NCBI GenBank assembly: GCA_011053245.1 | Contig: DRGS01000142.1 | Location: 1-10,841, forward strand | Reading direction: 5' to 3' | Source: Phycisphaerales bacterium | GTDB taxonomy: Bacteria > Planctomycetota > Phycisphaerae > Sedimentisphaerales > Anaerohalosphaeraceae | DNA: 10,841 nucleotides | Part shown: positions 1 through 6,846 of the stretch, piece by piece | Layout: every line of letters starts with the position of its first letter | How positions within the stretch are numbered: position 1 is the first letter of the stretch | The notes under the pieces: model-generated | The model's input: only the letters and a program-made list of their open reading frames with translations | Databases searched by the model: none | Told to the model about the DNA's origin: nothing | Made by a program: the position numbers and the translations under genes

Positions 1-72
1 GCCGTAATCGCCCCGGGCCTATGCGCGTCGATAACAGCCTTCCAGACCGCCTCACAAACCGCTTCGAATTAG
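1..72 (+). CDS. possible 3' end of an unidentified plus-strand gene (partial)
   Basis: Frame 1 is open from the window edge for 23 codons and ends at TAG (70-72). The codons favour C or G in the third position, as in the genes around it, and the predicted tail (ending TAFQTASQTASN) looks protein-like. If real, it converges on the oxidoreductase that ends at 112, with the palindrome at 87-103 between the two stops. The fragment is too short to assign a family and 23 open codons can occur by chance, so this is only a possibility. Confidence 0.25.
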   Translation, partial: AVIAPGLCASITAFQTASQTASN

Positions 73-86
73 AGGTTCCATATCAG

Positions 87-103
87 GGTGGGCCGTGCCC
101 ACC
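87..103. repeat. perfect 7-bp palindrome with 3-nt loop (extragenic hairpin)
   Basis: GGTGGGC (87-93), loop CGT, GCCCACC (97-103) form a GC-rich perfect stem-loop that starts 8 bp past the oxidoreductase stop codon on the minus strand. Neither side has a run of T after the stem, so it is not a classical intrinsic terminator. It may protect or punctuate the 3' end of the transcript, possibly for both convergent genes, or be one copy of a dispersed REP-like palindrome. Confidence 0.7.
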
Positions 104-111
104 GCAGTTAG

Positions 112-1452
112 TTATCCATCGAGCGTCCAGCCCTTGCGATACTTACGGGTTAGATACTTATTTGCTTCGGCGTTGTTGGTCACCAGCCCTTTTGCGGGAT
201 TGTAGTCGAGCTTCTCACCGGCGCGATAGGCTACGAGGCCGAGCATCAACATTTCATTCATCCTGCCGTTGTAATCGAAATCGCAGGAAGTCTTCAGGTC
301 GCCTTTGCATGCGTTTATCCATTCCTCTTGAAAATGTCCCGCCTCCGGGGTAATTTCGTCCTTATCCCTGCGGTCGTAATAGCTCATGTCCGCGTCATTA
401 CCGAACGGCAGCAGCACTCTCGAATCGTAGTCGGCGATCAAATATCCTTTTGTGCCCTTGAACATTGCACCGTGGTCGATCTTGTTCAAGTCGACATATT
501 TTTTCGGTGACCTGGGCATAGCTCCGCCCTGAGACCATGTGACGCCGATCTCTTTGCGCCAGTCGTTTGCCGGTATCGTAAAAGTCATCTCAAGTTCTAC
601 AGGCGTTACCTCCGGATTGTAAGGGTCGCCCTTGGCAGTTGCCGACGTTGGCAGATCGGCATCGATAGCGTTCCAGACAAGGTCCATAGTATGGCTGCCC
701 ATATCGCCCACCTGGCCGGTGCCGAAGTCCCAGTACATGTTCCAGTTGAGACAATTCGCTCCGGGTCTACCCGAAAAATATTCCGGGTTATAAGGATGCA
801 TCTGTGAAGGACCGATCCAGAGATCATAATGCAAACCGTCAGGCGGCGAACCGGCTGCCGGCAGATAGCCGGGCTTTCTAAGCTGGCGATTTCCCCATGC
901 ATAGCAATGTCTCAGGTCGCCGATGGCTCCGTCTTTGATAAGTTCACGCACACGGCTGAAGTTGGGATTGGCATGACGTTGGGTACCGGCTTGAGTAGCG
1001 ATCTTGTTTTTCTTCTTGAGGTAGGCGGCCCGAATTACGCGGGATTCGTGGACCGTACAGCCGACAGGCTTTTCCAGATAAATATGAAGGTCGCGGTTCA
1101 TTGCCCAGTTGCCGATGAAAGCGTGCGTGTGATCCAGGGTGCAGCAGACGACCGCATCGATACCCTTGTGGTCCAGACATTTGCGCCAGTCGACGTATTG
1201 CTTTGCTTTAGGAAACCTTTCAGCGGCAATGCCGAGGTTTTTCTCGTTCACATCGCAGATTGCGACAATATTTTCACTGGAGATCGAATCCCAGTGAGAT
1301 ATTGCTCGTCCGTAGGCCCCGATCAAAGCGATGTTCAGCTTGTTACTGGGGGCGTTTGCACCGAAGAGGGTGCCGCTCGGTAAAATAACAAGGCCTGTGC
1401 CTACTGCTGCGCCAGACTTCAAAAAACTTCTGCGATTGATCTTAGTTTTCAT
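112..1452 (-). CDS. Gfo/Idh/MocA family oxidoreductase with Tat signal
   Basis: A 446-residue NAD(P)-dependent oxidoreductase of the Gfo/Idh/MocA family, whose members typically act on sugars, inositols or their derivatives. The N-terminus has a twin-arginine motif RRSFLK (7-12), a hydrophobic stretch (14-30) and a plausible cleavage site after ANA (32-34), so the protein is probably exported folded with its cofactor. The Rossmann fold begins at IALIGAYGRA (41-50), the family signature EKP with its catalytic Lys lies at 127-129, and GDMGSH (249-254) carries the conserved His of the substrate domain. Length fits the exported branch common in Planctomycetes. It lies 39 bp after the PHP lipoprotein stop with no promoter seen between, so the two are probably co-transcribed. 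Upstream of the ATG is only a purine-rich stretch (AAGAAAAAGAGTA), not a strong Shine-Dalgarno. The substrate cannot be read from sequence. Confidence 0.93.
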   Translation of the reverse strand: MKTKINRRSFLKSGAAVGTGLVILPSGTLFGANAPSNKLNIALIGAYGRAISHWDSISSENIVAICDVNEKNLGIAAERFPKAKQYVDWRKCLDHKGIDAVVCCTLDHTHAFIGNWAMNRDLHIYLEKPVGCTVHESRVIRAAYLKKKNKIATQAGTQRHANPNFSRVRELIKDGAIGDLRHCYAWGNRQLRKPGYLPAAGSPPDGLHYDLWIGPSQMHPYNPEYFSGRPGANCLNWNMYWDFGTGQVGDMGSHTMDLVWNAIDADLPTSATAKGDPYNPEVTPVELEMTFTIPANDWRKEIGVTWSQGGAMPRSPKKYVDLNKIDHGAMFKGTKGYLIADYDSRVLLPFGNDADMSYYDRRDKDEITPEAGHFQEEWINACKGDLKTSCDFDYNGRMNEMLMLGLVAYRAGEKLDYNPAKGLVTNNAEANKYLTRKYRKGWTLDG

Positions 1453-1491
1453 TACTCTTTTTCTTAGATGTGATTTTCCATATTATTATTC

Positions 1492-2781
1492 TTACTTATT
1501 TTCAAACGTATTCCGATAAAGTACCGGTTGGGTCCAGGCCATTTCAAGTTCGCCGATAAAGTGAGGGTCATGTTTGAGTTTGCTTGAAGTGACCGTAGCC
1601 CTGACGTATAATTCGTCGCCGGTAAAGGTGTATTCCGCAGCGGACCCTTTGCTTTCCTTAAGGACCACCCCGATTTCATCGCTGTAAATTTTCGTAGTGT
1701 GATTTCTATTTCCGTCTTTGTGTATGTTCTCTGTTGTCGTCGGGTCAAAGCCTTTTTTCGTACCTATGAAACGTGTTGTATACGAGACGCCAAACTCCGC
1801 GTCGATCTTGACTTTCAGTGTCTTTCCGTCGAATTGAACATCTTTCATCGCTATACCGTTGGATGCGTAAAAGTCGCCGGCGTTCATGGCGTTTATTATA
1901 TATTCCGGCGTCAAGTGCGTTGAACGAACAACGATCCATGCCCTGCCAGGATGCGATACATTAGGGGTGTTGGTGTAATACTCGTGCGAATCATCGGTGG
2001 CCATTCCGTAAATGACCGGCAGATCCAAAACACCGAGTCTCATTGCAAGTATAATATCCCACATTCTTTCGGTACTCACATGGTTTTCGTCGCCAATGTT
2101 ATTATTGGAAGTTCCGCCGCCGTTGTAGAATTCAAAGAATTTCGTGCCGACCACAGGCATGATGTCATCCGCTGTCAAAGCCCATTTCCAGTTCGGATGG
2201 TTTATATGCGTCAGCATCCGCTGGCCGGTCCGCTTTTCCTGTTTGAGTACGGCATTGATATTAATCTGCAATAATTCTGTATTAGTTTCGCCGTCGCGGG
2301 CACCGATCCTTTCGACTGTGTTGATCGCGTTTACATGCTTGAGGCCACGCGGAGTGATTTCTTCGCCCTGAATGAACATGAAACTGCCGGGCTCTTCCAG
2401 AAGGTGGCGAAACTCATTCAGCGGTTTCACGCGTACCTGTTTTTTGTCGTTGACGGTACGCGTTTCGACCCAGTCCGAACCAAAGCGTTCCAGATACCCG
2501 GGATAAGCACGAGGCTCGCTGTTTTTGACGTTACTCCATTTTTCGCCCTGCGAGAGAACGTTATGATCCGTCAGAGCCAGAAAATTGTAACCATGCCGCT
2601 TATACCAATGTGCAACAACCTCCGGGAACTCCTTGCCGTCACTCCAGAAGGTATGCGTATGAGTGTTGCCTTTCCACCACTGCGGTTTTGATGAAACCAT
2701 CGAGCTTTCCATACAGCCCGAAAGGCACATAACGAATAAAGTCAAAGTTACGGTCACCAATGACGTCCATCCGTTTTTCAT
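1492..2781 (-). CDS. PHP-domain putative metal-dependent hydrolase, lipoprotein
   Basis: A 429-residue lipoprotein carrying a PHP (polymerase and histidinol phosphatase) domain. Residues 1-23 form a lipoprotein signal ending in the lipobox LSGC, with Cys23 as the lipidation site, so the domain is anchored outside the cytoplasmic membrane. The PHP metal ligands are in order: HTH (41-43), TDH (71-73), Glu in GEE (139-141), H192 and H195 in THINHPN, and TDDSH (262-266). This supports a di- or tri-metal phosphoesterase or related hydrolase. The region after about 290 is probably a beta-rich accessory domain. The ATG has AAGGA 9 nt upstream. It is the first gene of a likely two-gene unit with the exported oxidoreductase downstream, which suggests a shared extracytoplasmic substrate, perhaps a carbohydrate derivative (inference). 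The exact reaction is unknown. Confidence 0.9.
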   Translation of the reverse strand: MKNGWTSLVTVTLTLFVMCLSGCMESSMVSSKPQWWKGNTHTHTFWSDGKEFPEVVAHWYKRHGYNFLALTDHNVLSQGEKWSNVKNSEPRAYPGYLERFGSDWVETRTVNDKKQVRVKPLNEFRHLLEEPGSFMFIQGEEITPRGLKHVNAINTVERIGARDGETNTELLQININAVLKQEKRTGQRMLTHINHPNWKWALTADDIMPVVGTKFFEFYNGGGTSNNNIGDENHVSTERMWDIILAMRLGVLDLPVIYGMATDDSHEYYTNTPNVSHPGRAWIVVRSTHLTPEYIINAMNAGDFYASNGIAMKDVQFDGKTLKVKIDAEFGVSYTTRFIGTKKGFDPTTTENIHKDGNRNHTTKIYSDEIGVVLKESKGSAAEYTFTGDELYVRATVTSSKLKHDPHFIGELEMAWTQPVLYRNTFENK

Positions 2782-2851
2782 AATACATAATCCTTTATCT
2801 TATTTTCTGTTTTTCCGGAGTAAACCAGAGGTTAAACGCAATAGCGTCCTG

Positions 2852-2925
2852 AATAATTCGCGTATCTACATTGTATCTGCTGCGGGCTTTACAGACAAGA
2901 CTTTTTCAATTTCCAAATAATTCGC
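2852..2925. repeat. 10-bp direct repeat flanking the minus-strand promoter
   Basis: AATAATTCGC occurs at 2852-2861 and again at 2916-2925, both in the same orientation and 64 bp apart (about six helical turns). Read on the minus strand, one copy lies upstream of the -35 box and the other just at or after the predicted start site, a layout that fits a pair of operator sites. No regulator gene for it is visible in the window. Confidence 0.5.
2870..2898 (-). promoter_or_regulatory. sigma70-type promoter of the PHP/oxidoreductase unit
   Basis: On the minus strand, TTGTCT (2898-2893) and TACAAT (2875-2870) are separated by exactly 17 bp; they match the consensus at 4 of 6 and 5 of 6 positions. 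Transcription would start near 2863 and give a leader of about 80 nt before the ATG at 2781. Confidence 0.6.
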
Positions 2926-2990
2926 ATTTCAGACTCGCGAACCCACAATTTAGGGGATATTAAGCGGATAAAGTAAAAATCGAAGAAAAT

Positions 2991-3036
2991 ACCCTGTTTT
3001 ACCGATACTTATATTAGATTCCCTGAATAACAGGGT
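2991..3036. repeat. 8-bp inverted repeat with nested hairpin
   Basis: ACCCTGTT (2991-2998) is the exact reverse complement of AACAGGGT (3029-3036). The right arm can instead pair locally: CCCTG (3021-3025), loop AATAA, CAGGG (3031-3035). The element therefore has two alternative foldings, or simply three half-sites of one binding motif. It lies upstream of both promoters, so DNA binding is likelier than an RNA role. Confidence 0.45.
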
Positions 3037-3114
3037 GGATTTCGTTGCAAGTGCTGTTATTGGCCCAAAAATAACGGCCATTGAAAGATATTCATAGTTT
3101 CTCAGAGGTTTCTA

Positions 3115-3143
3115 TTGTCAAACGCTGATTTTTACCCTATAAT
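3115..3143 (+). promoter_or_regulatory. sigma70-type promoter of the GspE-like/CvpA-like pair
   Basis: TTGTCA (3115-3120) and a perfect TATAAT (3138-3143) are separated by exactly 17 bp. Transcription would start near 3150, which is 25 nt before the ATG at 3175 and about 61 nt before the TTG at 3211. Confidence 0.75.
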
Positions 3144-3174
3144 CTCAGCAATAAGAAGGATGGATGTCTAATTT

Positions 3175-4797
3175 ATGCCATATGCAGCCAATATCAAGGA
3201 GGTATTAGCTTTGACTGTGCAAGGAACGCAGGTTGATTTTAACCAGTACTTTGCTGCGGAGGCCCAGTTACTCTTTAGTCCGGTCAAGCTCCTGTTTTTT
3301 GTCCTGTGGATATATCTGTGCATGTACTCGGTTCTTCGCATCGAATACAGTCCGCTGGTGGCCAACAAGTATAAAACCGTCACGGAAATCTTCGCATTAT
3401 TGTTTGGCCCCTTTATACTGTTCGTTCTTGTTGTCGCCGATGTCGCCCGAAAAGTTCAGGATGGCGACATTGCGATCGCCGACATCCTCAAGACCGTGAT
3501 CGGAACGGCTTTCAACATGAGCATAAATTCCCGTCATTTGCCAAAGGTCGAAAAGAAGATCGAACTGCTTGACACCTCCGGCCGCAGCTTCCTTGAAGTC
3601 TATGGAAATCAGGGAGAAAAAAAGGACTCCGGCAAAAAGATCCTGACCCTCACCGAGAGTATAATACTCGATGCCATACGCGACCGAGCCAGCGACATTC
3701 TCATGGATCCCAAGGACAGTAACGTCTTTACCGTAAGATTCCGCGTCGATGGCGTCCTTAGAGTCGCCAGCCAGATCGAATCTGAAAAATGCGTTGCTAT
3801 CATAAGCAGTCTCAAAGCAATATCAGGTATGGACATCGCCGAAAAACGCCGACCCCAGGACGGAGCCTTCATGGCCAGAATACCGGAAGGTAACGTATAT
3901 TTCCGCGCAGCAAGCGCAGGGGTACTCGGCGGAGAAAAACTCTCGATCAGGGTACTCAACCAGAGTACCGGACTAATGGAACTTGAAGACATCGGCATGT
4001 CCGAAAAGATACGCATGAAAGTTGCCGACGCCGTCAAGCAGCCCTCTGGAATGATCATCCTCTGCGGGCCTACCGGAAGCGGTAAGACGACAAGTCTCTA
4101 CGCGATGATGAATACCATCGACTTTTTCACCCGCAATGTCGTTACCATCGAGGATCCGATCGAGTACGTCCTGCCTAACACAAGTCAGATCGAAGTGAAT
4201 GTAAAAGCCGACATAACCTTTGCAAACGCTTTAAGAAGTATCTTGCGACAGGACCCGGATGTTATTTGCGTCGGCGAAATACGCGATAGCGAAACGGCGG
4301 ACATGGCGGCCCAGGCCTCTCAAACCGGCCACCTCGTTCTGGCAACTCTCCACAGCAGTTCCAATATGGGCACGATCGTCCGCCTCATGGACCTCAAGGT
4401 CAAGCCGCTTATGATAGCTTCGGCGGTGAGTATGGTTATCTCACAGCGGCTCGTTCGCAAACTCTGCGACAATTGTAAGCTGCCGGCTGATTTGACCGAT
4501 GAACAGCTAAAACCATTCAGGCTCAAGGGCATAGACACCTCGAACATAATGCAGGCAAACGGTTGTCCCAAGTGTCACGATACAGGATACCTCGGAAGGA
4601 CCGGCATACACGATGTCATGTTCCTTGACGATACGATCAAGGCACAGCTTATGAATAACACCCTTTCCATTGGGGACATGAAGCAAAAGGGCGATAAAAG
4701 CGCACGGTTCACATTGAAAAAGGAAGGTATCATGAAAGTCTTAACTGGAATAACAACCTTTGACGAAGTTAATAGGGTGACCTCGAATTTAGGATAG
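3175..4797 (+). CDS. membrane-anchored GspE/PulE-type secretion ATPase
   Basis: A 540-residue type II secretion/type IV pilus ATPase of the GspE/PilB class. From about 155 the protein is canonical: Walker A GPTGSGKT (298-305), Walker B/Asp-box region VGEIRDSETA (366-375), His box TGHLVLATLHS (384-394), and a zinc-binding CxxC pair at 431/434 and 464/467. The N-terminus is not: in place of the usual GspE N-terminal domain there are two hydrophobic helices at about 37-53 and 74-91. No gspF, pseudopilin or pilin gene is seen in the window. The start is uncertain: ATG at 3175 has only a distant AAGGA (14 nt), while the in-frame TTG at 3211 has AAGGAGG 8 nt upstream, giving 528 residues; TTG 3211 is the better-supported start. 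The downstream membrane gene starts after 4 bp and is surely co-transcribed. Confidence 0.9.
   Translation: MPYAANIKEVLALTVQGTQVDFNQYFAAEAQLLFSPVKLLFFVLWIYLCMYSVLRIEYSPLVANKYKTVTEIFALLFGPFILFVLVVADVARKVQDGDIAIADILKTVIGTAFNMSINSRHLPKVEKKIELLDTSGRSFLEVYGNQGEKKDSGKKILTLTESIILDAIRDRASDILMDPKDSNVFTVRFRVDGVLRVASQIESEKCVAIISSLKAISGMDIAEKRRPQDGAFMARIPEGNVYFRAASAGVLGGEKLSIRVLNQSTGLMELEDIGMSEKIRMKVADAVKQPSGMIILCGPTGSGKTTSLYAMMNTIDFFTRNVVTIEDPIEYVLPNTSQIEVNVKADITFANALRSILRQDPDVICVGEIRDSETADMAAQASQTGHLVLATLHSSSNMGTIVRLMDLKVKPLMIASAVSMVISQRLVRKLCDNCKLPADLTDEQLKPFRLKGIDTSNIMQANGCPKCHDTGYLGRTGIHDVMFLDDTIKAQLMNNTLSIGDMKQKGDKSARFTLKKEGIMKVLTGITTFDEVNRVTSNLG
3196..3202 (+). promoter_or_regulatory. strong ribosome binding site favouring TTG start at 3211
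   Basis: AAGGAGG, a full anti-16S match, sits 8 nt before an in-frame TTG at 3211 and inside the reading frame that begins at ATG 3175. It argues that the GspE-like protein begins at the TTG, 12 codons later than the longest frame. Confidence 0.65.
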
Positions 4798-4801
4798 ATA
4801 A

Positions 4802-5347
4802 ATGCTGGCAATTTTTTCTGTTATCGTTGGGATCGCACTCGCTGTAATATGCGTAAGGAAGGGGTTCTTTCCGACATGGGCGATAGTTTTCAATGTGATG
4901 GTCGCTGTTTATGCCGCGGTTATGCTGGCACCTTACTGGGTAGGACTCATATCGGATCAGGGGGCGGCCTCTGATTTTCGCTATCACATCGTTGCTGCGA
5001 TGGTGGCGACCGCGGGTATGATCTTTGCCGTCTTGCAGATAATAGTCACCACCTTTATAACCGGGACATACATGGTATCTTTTCCAAAACTTTTCGATTA
5101 TGCAGCAAGTGCGACTATTGGTTTTTTAGGCGGTAAGATCGTTGCCAGCTTCCTCATTTTGATCCTTTGCATTACACCGCTGGCGGCAAAGCCTTCTATG
5201 GAAAAGTATAACCTTCGATCCGAGGAAATGCCAAAGGAACTGACCGCCGTGATCCGGACATGCGATTTCATGGCGTCGGCTACGCTGCAAGTCTATACCG
5301 ACAAATCAGAAGAGGTCGTAAAAAGCCTCATAACCCCGACATATTAA
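4802..5347 (+). CDS. four-helix membrane protein, CvpA-like
   Basis: A 181-residue integral membrane protein with four hydrophobic segments at about 3-18, 25-48, 62-86 and 100-127, followed by a roughly 55-residue soluble tail rich in charged residues. A basic RKG turn after the first helix and a glycine-rich last helix (GFLGGK) resemble the CvpA (colicin V production) family, but similarity by eye is weak. It starts 4 bp after the stop of the GspE-like ATPase, with AGGA 7 nt before its ATG overlapping the end of that gene, so translation is probably coupled. The context suggests a membrane partner of the ATPase (inference). It could equally be an unrelated small membrane protein of unknown function. 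Confidence 0.8.
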   Translation: MLAIFSVIVGIALAVICVRKGFFPTWAIVFNVMVAVYAAVMLAPYWVGLISDQGAASDFRYHIVAAMVATAGMIFAVLQIIVTTFITGTYMVSFPKLFDYAASATIGFLGGKIVASFLILILCITPLAAKPSMEKYNLRSEEMPKELTAVIRTCDFMASATLQVYTDKSEEVVKSLITPTY

Positions 5348-5407
5348 AGTTTCCCCGGTCATTTTGCGCACACGATTCCGCGCTTGATACCGTTACCGAG
5401 GCAGACA

Positions 5408-5436
5408 TTGAAACCACCACGAAACTCTGCTATAAT
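5408..5436 (+). promoter_or_regulatory. strong sigma70-type promoter of hflX-gpsA
   Basis: TTGAAA (5408-5413) and a perfect TATAAT (5431-5436) are separated by exactly 17 bp. The start site would lie near 5443, giving a leader of about 43 nt before the TTG start of hflX. This separates hflX from the membrane-protein gene that ends at 5347. Confidence 0.75.
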
Positions 5437-5485
5437 ACATGAGGTTACGAATTATAGTGGGTTTTGCTGTGGAGATAGAAGCTAA

Positions 5486-6802
5486 TTGGAAGATTTTCGT
5501 GAACAGTTGAAGGTAAAGAAAGAGCGTGCCATCCTCGTTGGTGCGATCCTGCGCGGGCAGGAGCGAGTTGACGACAATCTCGTAGAGCTTACCGCCCTTA
5601 CCGAATCCGCCGGGGCTATTGTCGCCGACCGCTTTCAGCAGAGACTGTACAAGATAAAACCATCCACATACATTGGCAGCGGCAAAGCCAAAATGCTCGC
5701 CGACAGGGTACACAGATACGAAGCCGACGTCGTCATTTTCGACAATGACCTCTCGCCCGGCCAGATACGCGAACTCGAAAACATAATCGAAGTAAAGGTC
5801 CTCGACCGCAGCGAACTCATCCTCGATATTTTCGCTACGCGCGCCAAGACCCGCCAAGCCAAACTTCAGGTTGAACTCGCCCAGCTCGAATACACATACC
5901 CTCGCCTTACTCGCATGTGGTCGCATCTGGATACCGTGGCGGGCGCAGCAGGCGGAGCAGGTGCCATAGGTGCGGTAGGGGGCATCGGTACGCGCGGTAC
6001 CGGCGAAAAGCAGCTTGAGATCGACCGACGACTCGTCAATAAACGCATCACCGAACTTAAACGTGATCTCACCGGTATCGACAAGCGAAAACTTCGCGAG
6101 ATAAACGGACGCAAAGGCATTTTCAAAGTCAGTCTCGTCGGATACACCAACGCCGGCAAAAGCACGCTTATGAATACCCTTACCGATGCGGGCGTTTTAG
6201 TAGAGGACCGGCTATTCGCCACCCTTGACACACGAACAAAAAAATGGGCCGTCGAAGGCGGCGTAGAAGTATTGCTAAGCGATACCGTAGGTTTCATCAG
6301 CCGCCTCCCGCATCAACTCGTCGCCTCTTTCAAAGCCACCCTCGAAGAAGCCGTCAACGCAGACCTTCTCCTGCACGTTGTCGATGTCTCCAGCGACGAA
6401 GCATACGCCCAGATCGAAAGCGTCGAAAAGGTCCTCGCCGAGATCGGATGCGGCGAAAAAGACATGGTCGTACTCCTCAACAAAGCCGACGTACTCGGTA
6501 ACGCTAACATGCTCGAATCGCTCCAGACCGTCTACCCCGATGCAATCTGCATCTCGGCAAAGACAGGCATGGATATCGACAAGGTCGCCCGGATCGTACT
6601 CGACAGATACCGAGGCGGCGATGTCGTTGTCCGCGTAACTACCCACATGCGAGACGGCAGGCTCCAGAGCTATTTGAGGAGTTCAACCGAAATACTCAGC
6701 GAAAACTATACCGACAGCCACGTCATAATTGAGGCTCGCCTCGGCAAAAACCAGCTCCACATCCTAAAGCAGCACAAACCAGAAGACCTGGAAATACTCT
6801 AA
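5486..6802 (+). CDS. hflX: GTPase HflX
   Basis: HflX is a ribosome-binding GTPase that splits stalled 70S ribosomes and 100S dimers, notably under heat stress. This 438-residue protein is full length. It has the N-terminal HflX domain (about 15-120) and a glycine-rich linker (152-173) leading into GTGEKQLEIDRR. The G domain follows: G1 GYTNAGKST (219-227), G3 DTVGF (266-270), G4 NKAD (332-335) and G5 SAK (357-359). The usual linker signature GPGETQLE reads GTGEKQLE here, and the linker carries extra Ala/Gly residues. The start is TTG, with GGAG 11 nt upstream; a second in-frame TTG occurs at codon 8. A good promoter lies 50-78 bp upstream. gpsA follows in the same direction, probably on the same transcript. 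Confidence 0.96.
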   Translation: MEDFREQLKVKKERAILVGAILRGQERVDDNLVELTALTESAGAIVADRFQQRLYKIKPSTYIGSGKAKMLADRVHRYEADVVIFDNDLSPGQIRELENIIEVKVLDRSELILDIFATRAKTRQAKLQVELAQLEYTYPRLTRMWSHLDTVAGAAGGAGAIGAVGGIGTRGTGEKQLEIDRRLVNKRITELKRDLTGIDKRKLREINGRKGIFKVSLVGYTNAGKSTLMNTLTDAGVLVEDRLFATLDTRTKKWAVEGGVEVLLSDTVGFISRLPHQLVASFKATLEEAVNADLLLHVVDVSSDEAYAQIESVEKVLAEIGCGEKDMVVLLNKADVLGNANMLESLQTVYPDAICISAKTGMDIDKVARIVLDRYRGGDVVVRVTTHMRDGRLQSYLRSSTEILSENYTDSHVIIEARLGKNQLHILKQHKPEDLEIL

Positions 6803-6846
6803 GTTTACCGTTGCAATCCACCCGCACGCGCGTTCTAATACTCGGC

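Larger units (their letters stand above)
2782..3174. other. 393-bp divergent intergenic control region
   Basis: This gene-free stretch separates the minus-strand PHP gene from the plus-strand GspE-like gene. It holds a sigma70-type promoter for each, a 10-bp direct repeat bracketing the minus promoter, an 8-bp inverted repeat with a nested hairpin (2991-3036), and two interleaved 5-bp inverted repeats (3056-3080). No long reading frame with coding character was seen in it. The minus-strand 5' leader is about 80 nt long. Confidence 0.85.

Noticed and set aside
829..1383. 184-codon plus-strand open frame inside the oxidoreductase gene
   Set aside because: It lies wholly antisense to a well-supported gene, its product resembles no known domain, and it has no good ribosome binding site.
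5393..5926. 177-codon minus-strand open frame
   Set aside because: It is antisense to hflX and its promoter; the predicted protein mirrors the codon pattern of hflX and shows no family motif.
6811..6846. Extended gpsA start at TTG 6811
   Set aside because: It would add 12 residues ahead of the Rossmann strand that homologues lack, and has no Shine-Dalgarno sequence.
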